From positions 1,116,001-1,180,000 of the forward strand of contig NZ_JAZGLW010000001.1 in assembly GCF_036409155.1 (NCBI RefSeq): a DNA stretch of 64,000 bases. Direction: 5' to 3'. Below are positions 50,977-59,507 of this stretch, piece by piece. A model generated the notes under the pieces. It worked only from the letters and a program-made list of their open reading frames with translations. It had not been told where the DNA came from and searched no databases. The DNA is from Mycobacterium sp. 050128. GTDB lineage: Bacteria; Actinomycetota; Actinomycetes; Mycobacteriales; Mycobacteriaceae. How positions within the stretch are numbered: the stretch's first letter is position 1; the number at the start of each line of letters is the position of its first letter. A program made the position numbers and the translations under genes.

Positions 50977-51924
50977 ATGCACCTCCCACGCATGCCTTTG
51001 AGTACCGCTTCGGCGGTGACGTTGACCTATGCGATCGGGTATCCCATCGGCGCGCTCGCGGTGGCCGAGATGACCCCGATGGCCGTGCTAGTGCTGCGCT
51101 TCGGATTCGCCGCCGTCATCCTCGCGGCGTGGGCCCTGCTGGCCCGGGCGTCGTGGCCGCGCGGCGCGCAGTTCGGTCACGTCATCGTCGCGGGCCTGCT
51201 GATCCAGGCCGTGCAGTTCTGCTGCCTGTACGAGGCCTTGCTGCTCGGGGCATCCGCGGTGCTGTGCGCGGTGGTGATCGCGATGAATCCGGTGATGACG
51301 GCGATCCTGGCCACCCTGTTCCTGCGCGAGCCGCTCGGCCGGCTGCGGATCGTCGCGCTGGTTCTCGGCGTCGCCGCCGTGCTCGCCGCCTGCGCCCGGC
51401 GACTGATGGGCATGCACGGCGTCGACCCGGTCATGTTGCTGCTTGTGGTTGGGCTGCTTGGCCTTTCGGCCGGTGGGGTGTATCAGCAGCGGTTCTGCAA
51501 GGGCGTCGACTTCCGCACGATGAGCGCGGTGCAAAACTCCGTGGCGTTCGTTCCCGCGGCGGCGCTTGCGATGCTGACGCCGTTCGCCGTGCACGATGCG
51601 GGCAAGGCCGCAGCCGCGATCGCGGCCATGGTGCTGTTCAATGCGACGCTCGCGGTCAGCATTTACCTGCGCGCCATCAGCATTCACGGCGCGGCGGCGG
51701 TGGCAATGCTGTTCGCGATCATCCCCGCAGCCGCTGCGGTGCTGAGCTGGCTGATGCTGGGTCAGCGCCCGGACGTCGGCGTCGCGATCGGCCTGCTCGT
51801 CGGTGGCATCGCGTGCTGGCTGAACAGCCGGGCCGCCGGCAGGCACCGCGAGCAGACACCAAGCGCCGAAACGGAATTCGCGCCCGCAGGCCGCAACATG
51901 GCGAGTTGCTCAGCGGCCGACTAG
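50977..51924 (+). CDS. EamA/DMT-superfamily transporter
   Basis: A 315-residue membrane protein of ten helices made from two EamA repeats, the metabolite efflux group that includes RhaT/YdcZ-like and amino-acid exporters. Repeat one has MAVLVLRFGFAAVILAAWALL and the conserved helix-4 LREPLGRLRIVALVLGVAAVL; repeat two mirrors it with AISIHGAAAVAMLFAIIPAAAAVLSWLMLGQRP. Cargo unknown. ATG at 50977 is chosen; GTG at 50953 would add eight residues, and neither has a well spaced ribosome site. It is probably controlled by the divergent LysR-type regulator. Confidence 0.87.
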   Translation: MHLPRMPLSTASAVTLTYAIGYPIGALAVAEMTPMAVLVLRFGFAAVILAAWALLARASWPRGAQFGHVIVAGLLIQAVQFCCLYEALLLGASAVLCAVVIAMNPVMTAILATLFLREPLGRLRIVALVLGVAAVLAACARRLMGMHGVDPVMLLLVVGLLGLSAGGVYQQRFCKGVDFRTMSAVQNSVAFVPAAALAMLTPFAVHDAGKAAAAIAAMVLFNATLAVSIYLRAISIHGAAAVAMLFAIIPAAAAVLSWLMLGQRPDVGVAIGLLVGGIACWLNSRAAGRHREQTPSAETEFAPAGRNMASCSAAD

Positions 51925-51987
51925 CCCGGCACCCCGGGCCCGGATCGACAGCCGAAACTTGTCGTACCCGGATGCGATGATGACGTT

Positions 51988-53235
51988 ATGTCCTCGACCG
52001 CATTGCCGTCCGCGGCGGTGAGCCCTGCCGAGCGTCTTGACGTGTTGTTCGCCGAGTTGGCGGAGTTGGCCGGTCAACGCAATGCCATTGATGGGCGCAT
52101 CGTGCAGCTCGTCGCCGAGGTCGATCGCGACGAGCTCTGCGGCGCCACAGGTGCACGATCGGTAGCGGCGTTGGTGGCCTGGAAGCTCGGCTCGTCATCG
52201 GCGAACGCCCACACGATCACCACTATCGCGCGCCGGCTGCCGGAGTTTCCCCTTTGCGCGCAGGGCATGTGGGACGGTCGACTGTCGCTGGATCAGGTTG
52301 GCGTCATCGCCGCGCGGGCCGGCGAGGGATCCGATGAGCACTACGCGGAGCTGGCGCGCGTCGCCACGGTCAGTCAGCTACGCACCGCGGTCAACCTGGA
52401 ACCGCGACCCGAACCCGACCCGCGGCCGCAGCCGCGGCGCTCGATCACCAAAACCACCTGTGAGGAGTTCACCTGCTGGCGGATCAAACTTCCCCACCCC
52501 GACGCGGCGACGTTCGACGCCGCCCTGGCGTCTCACCGTGATGCGCTGATCGCCGAGTGGAAACACGATCGCGGCACCAGCGAGGCGGCGCCGGATGCCG
52601 CGCCGCCGTTGCCGGGCACGGTCGAGGCTTTCATGCGCCTGGTCGAGGCCGGATGGGACACGGCGGCGGCCCGCCGGCCCCACGGGCAGCACACCACCGT
52701 GGTGGTGCATGTCGACGTGGCCCAGCGTGCTGCGGCGCTGCATCTGGGTCCGCTGCTGTCCGACGGCGAACGCCGATACCTGACCTGTGATGCCACCTGT
52801 GAAGTCTGGTTCGAACGTCACGGCGAGGTCATCGGGGCCGGCCGCGCGACGCGGGTGATCAACCGCCGGCTTCGCCGCGCCCTCGAGCACCGCCACCCCG
52901 CGTGCGCGGTTCCGGGCTGTGGTGCTACCCGCGGTCTGCACGCCCACCACATCCGCCACTGGGAAGACGGCGGCCCCACCGCATTGGCCAACCTGGTGCT
53001 GGTATGCCCCCATCACCACCGGCTACACCACCGGGGCGTCATCACCATCACCGGACCCGCCGACGACCTCACCGTCACCGACAGCTCTGGTCGAGCGCTC
53101 AGCCCCGGATCCCTCGCGCGCCCACCAACTCAACCCGCGCCCGCGGTGGCGCCCTGCCCGGGACCTACCGGCGAGCGCGCCGACTGGTGGTGGTACGAAC
53201 CCTTCCAACCCCAGCCGCCACCGACGAGCAACTAG
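51988..53235 (+). CDS. DUF222/HNH endonuclease-like protein (13E12 repeat family)
   Basis: A 415-residue protein of the large mycobacterial 13E12 repeat family. Residues 10-290 form DUF222 (LDVLFAELAELAGQRNAIDGRI, then GRLSLDQVGVIAARAGEG), and the C-terminus is an HNH nuclease domain: HPACAVPGCGATRGLHAHHI, then HWEDGGPTALANLVLVCPHHHRLHH, with the paired cysteines and histidines for zinc and metal binding intact. The gene is full length, unlike many frameshifted copies. Family members occur in multiple copies and are integration sites for prophage-like elements in M. tuberculosis. It is monocistronic, followed by 93 bases without a gene. Confidence 0.9.
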   Translation: MSSTALPSAAVSPAERLDVLFAELAELAGQRNAIDGRIVQLVAEVDRDELCGATGARSVAALVAWKLGSSSANAHTITTIARRLPEFPLCAQGMWDGRLSLDQVGVIAARAGEGSDEHYAELARVATVSQLRTAVNLEPRPEPDPRPQPRRSITKTTCEEFTCWRIKLPHPDAATFDAALASHRDALIAEWKHDRGTSEAAPDAAPPLPGTVEAFMRLVEAGWDTAAARRPHGQHTTVVVHVDVAQRAAALHLGPLLSDGERRYLTCDATCEVWFERHGEVIGAGRATRVINRRLRRALEHRHPACAVPGCGATRGLHAHHIRHWEDGGPTALANLVLVCPHHHRLHHRGVITITGPADDLTVTDSSGRALSPGSLARPPTQPAPAVAPCPGPTGERADWWWYEPFQPQPPPTSN

Positions 53236-53328
53236 GTCGGTTACCATAGCCGGTAATTCCCGGCACTGCGCCGAAGCCCAAACGGATTGCGGGATAAACA
53301 AATTCATTTATCATCAAATCCCCTGGGC

Positions 53329-54465
53329 TCATCCAAGCAGGCGACTATCCGGTGACGGGCCCACGACCGAACGGACCAGTCCGGCCCCGGTGATCAGCGG
53401 CAGGTCGAGTGCACACAGCAGTCCGGGCGCGGCCGCGCACACCGCGGGGATCGCGTTGACCATGCGCGAGGAGCCCGCGATGCGCGCACCCAGATCGTGG
53501 TCGTGATCCTCGGCCATCTCGAATTCGCACCGCATAGTCGGCGAGCCCTCGATCTCGACGCGATAGACACCGCGGCCCGATGCCAGTCCGAAGCCGAGAT
53601 CCTTCGGCGCAAGACTGATGTGCGGTTGGGGCCAGTCTCCGGCGATGTCGTCGCGCATCCGCGTCACGTGGTCGACGACGAAAGTTGGCTTGTCCCCGAC
53701 GTAGCCGGTGAGCGTCGAGCGCATCGCGGCGATCGTTCCGGCCTCGATGTGCCCGGTCGGGGTGTCGAAAGACTCGGTGGCGGGGACGCGTTCGTTGCTC
53801 TCCTCGATGTTGTCGATCTTGACGCCGAGCCCCGCGGCGAGCTGGTGCAGCACCGGGCCCCAGCCGAAGGTGAATATCCCCGGCTGCGCGGCGAACGCCT
53901 GATAGTCCGGTGGCTTACCGAAGCCGAGGATCTCGTATACCGCCGCCTGGTCCGGGTAGGTGGCGTAGTTGAACATCTCCGTCACCCGCACCGATTCGAT
54001 CACCCGCGACACCCCGGTAAGCATCAGCGGCAGCACATCATTGGCGAACCCGGAGTCAATGCCGGTGGTGAAGAACGACACGCCGCCCGCCAGCGCGGCC
54101 TGGCGCAGCGGATCGGTGAAGGCACCGTCGACGCCGTCGGGAAAGACCAGCGGCACCACCGAACACGACACCACGTTCTTGCCGGCCCGAAGGATCGACA
54201 CCATGTCCTCGACGGCCTCCAGCGGGCGCAGGTTCGCCCCGGCGGCGTACACCACTGCGTCGGCGTCGCCCGCGAGCAGTTGTGTCGGGTCCTGCGTGGC
54301 CACTACGCCGACGGGCGCGATGCCGCACAGCTCCCCGGCGTCGCGGCCCGCTTTGGCGTCGCTGTGCACGACGAGGTCGGTCAGTTGCAACTCAGGGTGG
54401 TCGATCACGCCCCGCAGGGCGATGACGCCCATCGAGCCCGGCCCCCAGACTCCCACCTTCAGCAC
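53329..54465 (-). CDS. NAD(P)-dependent dehydrogenase of the dihydrodipicolinate-reductase-like group
   Basis: A 378-residue Rossmann-fold oxidoreductase. The nucleotide-binding loop is at the very N-terminus, VGVWGPGSMGVIALRGVIDHPEL, followed by the acidic strand end VVHSDAKAGRDAG, and a DapB-like layout with the GIDSGFANDVLPLMLTGV block. It resembles the 2,4-diaminopentanoate dehydrogenase-like proteins common in mycobacteria; the substrate is unknown. It is divergent from an IclR-type regulator across 63 bases holding a perfect palindrome, so substrate-responsive control is likely. I do not place it in the matching M. tuberculosis region. Confidence 0.83.
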   Translation of the reverse strand: MLKVGVWGPGSMGVIALRGVIDHPELQLTDLVVHSDAKAGRDAGELCGIAPVGVVATQDPTQLLAGDADAVVYAAGANLRPLEAVEDMVSILRAGKNVVSCSVVPLVFPDGVDGAFTDPLRQAALAGGVSFFTTGIDSGFANDVLPLMLTGVSRVIESVRVTEMFNYATYPDQAAVYEILGFGKPPDYQAFAAQPGIFTFGWGPVLHQLAAGLGVKIDNIEESNERVPATESFDTPTGHIEAGTIAAMRSTLTGYVGDKPTFVVDHVTRMRDDIAGDWPQPHISLAPKDLGFGLASGRGVYRVEIEGSPTMRCEFEMAEDHDHDLGARIAGSSRMVNAIPAVCAAAPGLLCALDLPLITGAGLVRSVVGPSPDSRLLG

Positions 54466-54473
54466 GTCTCGTC

Positions 54474-54487
54474 TCCTAATATTAGGA
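54474..54487. promoter_or_regulatory. Perfect palindrome, likely IclR-type operator
   Basis: TCCTAATATTAGGA is a 14-base perfect palindrome beginning nine bases from the dehydrogenase start and 42 bases before the IclR-type start. It is AT-rich and central in the 63-base divergent gap, so one bound regulator could control both genes. Confidence 0.65.
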
Positions 54488-54528
54488 CAGCAGTTCTTAC
54501 ATTTTGGACGGATGCTAGGGAGCCGGAC

Positions 54529-55392
54529 ATGGGTACGTCAACCGCGAAGTCGCCGCCCACCGCGCGGGTGATGGACGTGCTTGCCGCGCTCGCGGATTCG
54601 CCGGACGGGCGAACCTCGGCCGAGCTGGCGAAGACCTGTGGGATCAGCACCTCGACCTGCGCGCTGGTGCTGGCCGAGCTGGAACGTCGGTCCTGGGTCA
54701 CCCGGCGCGGGGACCGCCGCTTTCGCCTGGGCAGCGGATTGTTCGGGCTGGTGCACGGGCTGCGGACGCAGTTCCCCCTGTTGGACCGTGGCCGCGATGC
54801 GCTGACCTTCCTGCACCACACCCTCGACGCGGGCTGCTCGATGTCGAAGATCGGCGGCCGGCACCTGACCACGGTCGACGCGGTGGGGCATGGCACCGAC
54901 GGCGCGCATGCCGTCGGCCAGCGCTTCCCGATCGATCCCCCGTTCGGCCTGGTCGCGATGGCCTGGCGCGACGACGATTTCGTGGCTGCCTGGCTGCACC
55001 GGGTCACGCCGCGGCTGACCCGCGACGAAATCGCGCAGCATCAACGGGTACTCGCCGACATCCGGTCCCGCGGCTACGGCGCCTGGCGGTTCGACGACAC
55101 CCACCAATCGCTGCACCATCGCCTGGCCGGGCTGCTCGCGTCGCTGGAACCGACCGCACAGGTCACCCGGCAACTCACCACGCTGATGACCATGGTGACG
55201 CTGCGATCCGTAACCGACACACTCGAAACACAGCTGACTTCAACGGAATTCGTCGTTCTGCCGATCTTCGGCCAGAACGGGCAGCCGGAGTACCAAATCG
55301 AGATCCATCTGGGCGGCTCGGCGGGCTTGACGCTGCCCGCACTCGACGCCGCGCTGCAGCATGCGCAGCGACTGCTCGGCGCGGGGATGTGA
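54529..55392 (+). CDS. IclR-family transcriptional regulator
   Basis: A 287-residue IclR-type regulator. The winged helix-turn-helix lies at about 10-75: ARVMDVLAALADSPDGRTSAELAKTCGISTSTCALVLAEL then the wing RRGDRRFRLG. The C-terminal effector domain (LLDRGRDALTFLHHTLDAGC through the strand VVLPIFGQNGQPEYQIEIHL) would sense a small molecule. ATG at 54529 has GGGAG eight bases upstream; the frame is open for another 340 codons upstream only as antisense to the dehydrogenase. The shared palindrome suggests control of that dehydrogenase and of itself. Confidence 0.9.
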   Translation: MGTSTAKSPPTARVMDVLAALADSPDGRTSAELAKTCGISTSTCALVLAELERRSWVTRRGDRRFRLGSGLFGLVHGLRTQFPLLDRGRDALTFLHHTLDAGCSMSKIGGRHLTTVDAVGHGTDGAHAVGQRFPIDPPFGLVAMAWRDDDFVAAWLHRVTPRLTRDEIAQHQRVLADIRSRGYGAWRFDDTHQSLHHRLAGLLASLEPTAQVTRQLTTLMTMVTLRSVTDTLETQLTSTEFVVLPIFGQNGQPEYQIEIHLGGSAGLTLPALDAALQHAQRLLGAGM

Positions 55393-55405
55393 TTACGCTG
55401 AAGTC

Positions 55406-56125
55406 ATGCCTGCCAACTCCGATATTCGGCGCGCGGCTGACCGGGCTGTCACCACGACGCCGTGGCTGAAATCCAGACATTCGTTTTCGTTCGGCGATCA
55501 CTACGAGCCGGATAACACCCACCACGGGCTGCTGGTGGTGAACAACGACGACGTGGTAGCGCCGCAAAGCGGATTCGACACCCACCCGCATCGCGACATG
55601 GAGATCGTGACATGGGTGCTGGAAGGCGAGTTGACACACCAGGATTCGGCCGGTAACCATGGCGTGATCTATCCAGGGCTGGCGCAGCGCATGTCGGCGG
55701 GCAGCGGGATCCTGCATTCGGAGAAAAACGATTCGTTAACGCAGCCAGTGCATTTCGTTCAGATGTGGATCGTCCCCGACGAATCGGGAATCCCCCCGGG
55801 CTATCAGCAGCATGAGATCGGCCACATCGGAGCCGAACTTGTGACCATCGCCTCGGGCATCCCGGGGCGCGACGCAGCGATTTCGCTGCATAACCGTGCT
55901 GCGGCCCTGCACGGGGCGCGGCTGCAACCCGGCGACACCGTCATTACTCCCGGCGCGCCCTACCTGCACGTCTTCGTGCCACGCGGGCGGCTGACCCTGG
56001 ACGGGACCGATGAACTCTCCGAAGGCGATGCGGCCCGCATCACAGACGGCGGTGGCTCGCGGCTGACGGCGAGCGAGCCAACGGAGCTGCTGATCTGGGA
56101 GATGCACGCAAAACTGGGCGCCTAG
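55406..56125 (+). CDS. Pirin family protein (Rv0181c-like)
   Basis: A 239-residue bicupin of the pirin family. The N-terminal cupin keeps the metal ligands FDTHPHRDMEIVTWVLEGELTHQDS (His, His, His) and the later QRMSAGSGILHSE with the glutamate. Some pirins act as quercetinases, others as redox-linked regulators; neither can be chosen here. The ATG at 55406 (MPANSDIRRAADRA) lies 13 bases after the IclR-type stop. It has only weak ribosome-site similarity. The YhgE-like gene follows 34 bases later. Corresponds to Rv0181c. Confidence 0.92.
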   Translation: MPANSDIRRAADRAVTTTPWLKSRHSFSFGDHYEPDNTHHGLLVVNNDDVVAPQSGFDTHPHRDMEIVTWVLEGELTHQDSAGNHGVIYPGLAQRMSAGSGILHSEKNDSLTQPVHFVQMWIVPDESGIPPGYQQHEIGHIGAELVTIASGIPGRDAAISLHNRAAALHGARLQPGDTVITPGAPYLHVFVPRGRLTLDGTDELSEGDAARITDGGGSRLTASEPTELLIWEMHAKLGA

Positions 56126-56159
56126 ACCAATAGAGTGGGCGTGACAGACAGGAGCTGGG

Positions 56160-57584
56160 ATGTCGAAAGCCCCACCGCGACACGCGGTGCCGAATCCGAA
56201 GCGGAACGCAAAAGCCCTGGGAACCGTGGGGTTCTGGGCGTTGCCGATCGGCGCCACACTGGCCCTCATGTCGGCGCTGTGTGCGCTGTATCTCGGCGGC
56301 ATCTTGAATCCCACCACCAACCTTCGCCACTTCCCGATCGCCGTGGTGAACGAGGACGCCGGAACCGCAGGCCCGAAAATCGTCGACGGCCTGGTCTCCG
56401 CGCTGGATAAGAACAAATTCGACATCCGCGTGGTGTCCCACGACGAGGCCAAACGGCTGCTGGACCGGGCGCAGGCGTACGGCGAATTGGTAATTCCGCC
56501 AACGTTTTCGTCGAGTTTGCGCGAGTACGGCGAGAGCGCTGTGATGCCCACCAAGGCCGATCGGCCGTCGGTCACGATCTTCACCAACCCGCGCGCCGGC
56601 ACGCTGGGCGCCGGCATCGCCGGACAGACCCTGAACCAGGCTATGGCTGTTGCCAATACCAAGGTGGGACAATACCTTTCGTCGCAAGTCGCGCAGCAGA
56701 CCGACGGCGCGACGCTGACCGGTGCGGCGCAGGCGGGACTGGCCAGCCCGATCGACATCAAGTCGGCCGTGTACAACCCGCTACCCAACGGCACCGGCAA
56801 CGGACTGTCGGCGTTCTATTACGCATTGCTGTTGTTGCTGGCCGGGTTTACCGGCAGCATCGTCGTGTCCACCTTGGTGGACTCATTGCTCGGGTATGTG
56901 CCCGCCGAATGGGGCCCGGTGTATCGATTCGCCGAGCAGGCCAACATCTCTCGCTTCCGCACCTTGTTGGTGAAGTGGGGAATCATGCTGGTGCTGGCGT
57001 TGCTGACGTCGGGCGTCTACCTGGCCATTGCGCACGGACTCGGCATGCCCATTGCGCTCGGCTGGCAGTTGTGGGCCTACGGCGTCTTCGCGATCACCGC
57101 GGTGGGCGTGACGTCCAGTTCGCTGATCGCGGTGCTGGGTTCGATGGGTCTGCTGTTCAGCATGCTGGTTTTCGTGATCCTCGGGTTGCCGTCGGCGGGC
57201 GCCACCGTCCCGCTGGAGGCGGTGCCGCCGTTCTTCCGCTGGCTGGCCGAGTTTGAGCCGATGCATCAGGTGTTCCTGGGCGTGCGGTCGCTGTTGTATC
57301 TCAACGGCGACGGGGAGGCCGGCCTCACGCAGGCGTTGTTGATGACGTCGATCGGGCTGGTGATCGGCCTGCTGGTGGGCGGCATAACCACGCGCATCTA
57401 CGATCGCAGCGGCTTCCACCGGATTCCCGGTGCGGTCGGGGTGGCCATCGCCGAGGTGCATCAGTCGCAACACAAGGCGCGTGCGGCCGGTAAGCACGAC
57501 AGTTCCGGCATGACCACCGACACCGAACCGAGCGACCCGGACCCCAGCCGGCCCGATGCCGAAAGCGTAAGCGAGCAAACGTAA
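56160..57584 (+). CDS. YhgE/Pip-like ABC-2-type membrane protein (Rv0180c-like)
   Basis: A 474-residue membrane protein. A first helix (about 22-46) is followed by an extracytoplasmic domain of some 170 residues that begins with the YhgE/Pip block FPIAVVNEDAG, then five to six C-terminal helices (about 215-430) as in ABC-2-type permeases, and a charged, proline-rich tail. Family members serve as phage receptors or export proteins; some mycobacterial ones are linked to envelope or type VII functions. Function here is unknown. The ATG at 56160 has AGGAG seven bases before it. Corresponds to Rv0180c. Confidence 0.9.
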   Translation: MSKAPPRHAVPNPKRNAKALGTVGFWALPIGATLALMSALCALYLGGILNPTTNLRHFPIAVVNEDAGTAGPKIVDGLVSALDKNKFDIRVVSHDEAKRLLDRAQAYGELVIPPTFSSSLREYGESAVMPTKADRPSVTIFTNPRAGTLGAGIAGQTLNQAMAVANTKVGQYLSSQVAQQTDGATLTGAAQAGLASPIDIKSAVYNPLPNGTGNGLSAFYYALLLLLAGFTGSIVVSTLVDSLLGYVPAEWGPVYRFAEQANISRFRTLLVKWGIMLVLALLTSGVYLAIAHGLGMPIALGWQLWAYGVFAITAVGVTSSSLIAVLGSMGLLFSMLVFVILGLPSAGATVPLEAVPPFFRWLAEFEPMHQVFLGVRSLLYLNGDGEAGLTQALLMTSIGLVIGLLVGGITTRIYDRSGFHRIPGAVGVAIAEVHQSQHKARAAGKHDSSGMTTDTEPSDPDPSRPDAESVSEQT

Positions 57585-57623
57585 TTCGGGCGCAGCCTAA
57601 GTGTCACGCGTTTGTTATTTATG

Positions 57624-57651
57624 TTGACAGTGTGGCCAATGTGACTGATGC
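57624..57651 (+). promoter_or_regulatory. Possible lprO promoter
   Basis: A consensus -35 TTGACA at 57624-57629 lies 62 bases before the lprO start. The -10 about 17 bases on (GATGCT region) is poor. The gap 57585-57690 is AT-richer than its flanks and shows no gene. Confidence 0.35.
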
Positions 57652-57690
57652 TGTGAATGTTGCATCCACATAAGGGCCGAAAGGGCTGCC

Positions 57691-58773
57691 GTGCTGACAC
57701 GACGCACCAGGTTGCGCCGACTGGCGGCAAGCCTCACGACCATGCTCGCCTGCACCCTGTTGACCGACACCGTCGCACCGCCCGTCGCGCACGCCGCTGA
57801 TGCCCGCGAGCTGCTCGCCAGCGCGATCGGTGCCACCAAGGGCTCGTATCTGGTCTACAACTTCGGTCCCGGCCACCCCACCCCCCTGATGGACGCCGGC
57901 GGCCGCTGGTACGAGATGAACAACGGCGGCCACCTGATGATCATCAAGAACGCAGCGGAACGCCTGGCGCCGCACCTGTTGGTCGACACCCACCGGGGTG
58001 ACCAGGCGCGCTGCGAGAACAACCCCGGGGCCCGCACCGGCGAAGGCCTGTGGCAGGCCTCGGAGCTCTACGCGCCGCTGCAGGCGTGGCAACGGATGGG
58101 GCAGCCGACCATCGCGATCAACGCCAACTTCTTCGACGTGCGCGGGCAGAAGGCGGGTTCGTGGCGTCAGACCGGCTGCAGCTCACCGCTCGGTGCGTTC
58201 GTGGACAACACGAACGGGCAGGGCCGCGCCAACCAGGCTGTCACCGGCACCGCGGCCTACCCCGGCAAGCAAGGACTTTCCGGCGGTGGCGAGAGCTGGT
58301 CCTCGCTGACGACGATGATCCTGCCGTCGGGTGGGGCGCCCTACGTGGTGTGGCCGCGCAGCAAGAACGACTACGACGCCGCCACCCCGGTGGTGGCCGA
58401 CCTGCTGAACAAGAACGAGAAGTTCGTCGCGGTGTCCGGGATCGGGCTGCTGGCGCCGGGCCAGACCCAACAGCTGCACGACGGCGGTCCCAGCGCGGCG
58501 CGCACCGCCCTGGCCTATGTGAAGCAGCGCGACGAGATGTACATCTTCGAGGGCGGCAGCTACACGCCGGACAACATGCAAGACCTGTTCCGCGGACTGG
58601 GCAGTGATACCGCGATCCTGCTGGACGGCGGCGGCTCCTCGGCGATCGTGCTGCGCCGCGACACCGGCGGCATGTGGGCCGGCGCGGGTTCGCCGCGTGG
58701 GTCGTGCGACACCCGTCAGGTGCTGTGCGACTCCCACGAGCGCGCCCTGCCCAGCTGGCTGGCCTTCAACTAA
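57691..58773 (+). CDS. lprO: Exported NAGPA-domain protein, LprO-like
   Basis: A 360-residue exported protein corresponding to Rv0179c. After an N-terminal arginine-rich leader (MLTRRTRLRRLAASLTTMLA) and possible cleavage at VAHA-AD, the protein is a phosphodiester-glycosidase (NAGPA) domain: AINANFFDVRGQKAG, then the signature DTAILLDGGGSSAIVL near residue 310. The M. tuberculosis protein is annotated as a lipoprotein; here the only leader cysteine (Cys21, in TMLAC) is a marginal lipobox and the SPase-I type site looks at least as good. The start is GTG at 57691 with AAAGGG upstream. It overlaps the convergent DUF1275 gene by four bases. Confidence 0.88.
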   Translation: MLTRRTRLRRLAASLTTMLACTLLTDTVAPPVAHAADARELLASAIGATKGSYLVYNFGPGHPTPLMDAGGRWYEMNNGGHLMIIKNAAERLAPHLLVDTHRGDQARCENNPGARTGEGLWQASELYAPLQAWQRMGQPTIAINANFFDVRGQKAGSWRQTGCSSPLGAFVDNTNGQGRANQAVTGTAAYPGKQGLSGGGESWSSLTTMILPSGGAPYVVWPRSKNDYDAATPVVADLLNKNEKFVAVSGIGLLAPGQTQQLHDGGPSAARTALAYVKQRDEMYIFEGGSYTPDNMQDLFRGLGSDTAILLDGGGSSAIVLRRDTGGMWAGAGSPRGSCDTRQVLCDSHERALPSWLAFN

Positions 58774-59471
58774 GGATCCTCGGCAGCAACGGTTTTCGCC
58801 TCGACGGCGCCGTACCGGAAGATCAGCAGGCTCGCCGCCACCACGGCCGCCGTCAGCGCGAACACCGGCGCGATGACGAACCGCGACAGCGTGGCGCCGA
58901 GAAATGCACCGGCGCACATCGTGACAATGACGCTGATCCGCAGCTGTTGGCGCTCGCCGGTGCCACCGGACAGCCGGCTGTCCAAACCGAGGCTGACGAT
59001 CGTCGACGTCAAGACGGTCGTCGACAGTTCCTGGATGCCGAACTGGCGGGCACTCGAATGCTGCAGACCGAACGTCACCGTGAGGAAACCGATCATGATC
59101 AGCTTCGTGTTGTCGTGATAGTGCAGCACGCCCGCGCCGGCCAGGATCGACAAGGTAAGCAGCAGCGCGATTTCCGTGGCCAGCACGGTCGTGATCCACT
59201 GCCGGGCCCGCTCATTGAAATACCGTTGCAGCCGGCCGCTGAGGATCGTGGTGGTGACGAAGGTGGGCAGCGCCACCGAGACCGCGGTCAGGTCGATGCT
59301 GGTACGCGGGGCAAGCCAGAAGCCGAGGAAGACCACGTTACCGGTCATGTTCGCGACGAACACGTGGCCGAGGACCAAGATACTGATCGAGTCGGCCAGC
59401 CCGGTCGCAAACGTCAGCAACAACAACGCCGCAACGGTGAACCGCTCGGTTACCGGCGACGTGGCGGCCAC
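58770..59471 (-). CDS. DUF1275 (YoaK-type) membrane protein
   Basis: A 233-residue membrane protein with six hydrophobic segments of the DUF1275 family. Typical features are the N-terminal TFATGLADSISILVLGHVFVANMTGNVVFLG, with the conserved G-D and the MTGN motif, and LQHSSARQFGIQELSTTVLTSTI in the middle. Function is unknown in all members I know. It starts with GTG at 59471 and stands between lprO (convergent, shared stop bases) and the mas genes, 36 bases after the last Mas gene on the same strand. From memory it is not at this place in M. tuberculosis, so it is an inserted gene. Confidence 0.88.
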   Translation of the reverse strand: MAATSPVTERFTVAALLLLTFATGLADSISILVLGHVFVANMTGNVVFLGFWLAPRTSIDLTAVSVALPTFVTTTILSGRLQRYFNERARQWITTVLATEIALLLTLSILAGAGVLHYHDNTKLIMIGFLTVTFGLQHSSARQFGIQELSTTVLTSTIVSLGLDSRLSGGTGERQQLRISVIVTMCAGAFLGATLSRFVIAPVFALTAAVVAASLLIFRYGAVEAKTVAAEDP

Positions 59472-59507
59472 GGGTGCAGTATATTCGGCGGTCTCGGTTC
59501 GGCCGGA

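Noticed and set aside
51988..53235. The HNH gene as a phage-defence or restriction system
   Set aside because: It is a common 13E12 repeat-family gene standing alone with no defence partner.
53497..54528. A 344-residue N-terminal extension of the IclR-type gene
   Set aside because: It lies antisense to the dehydrogenase, and a good ATG with a ribosome site is at 54529.
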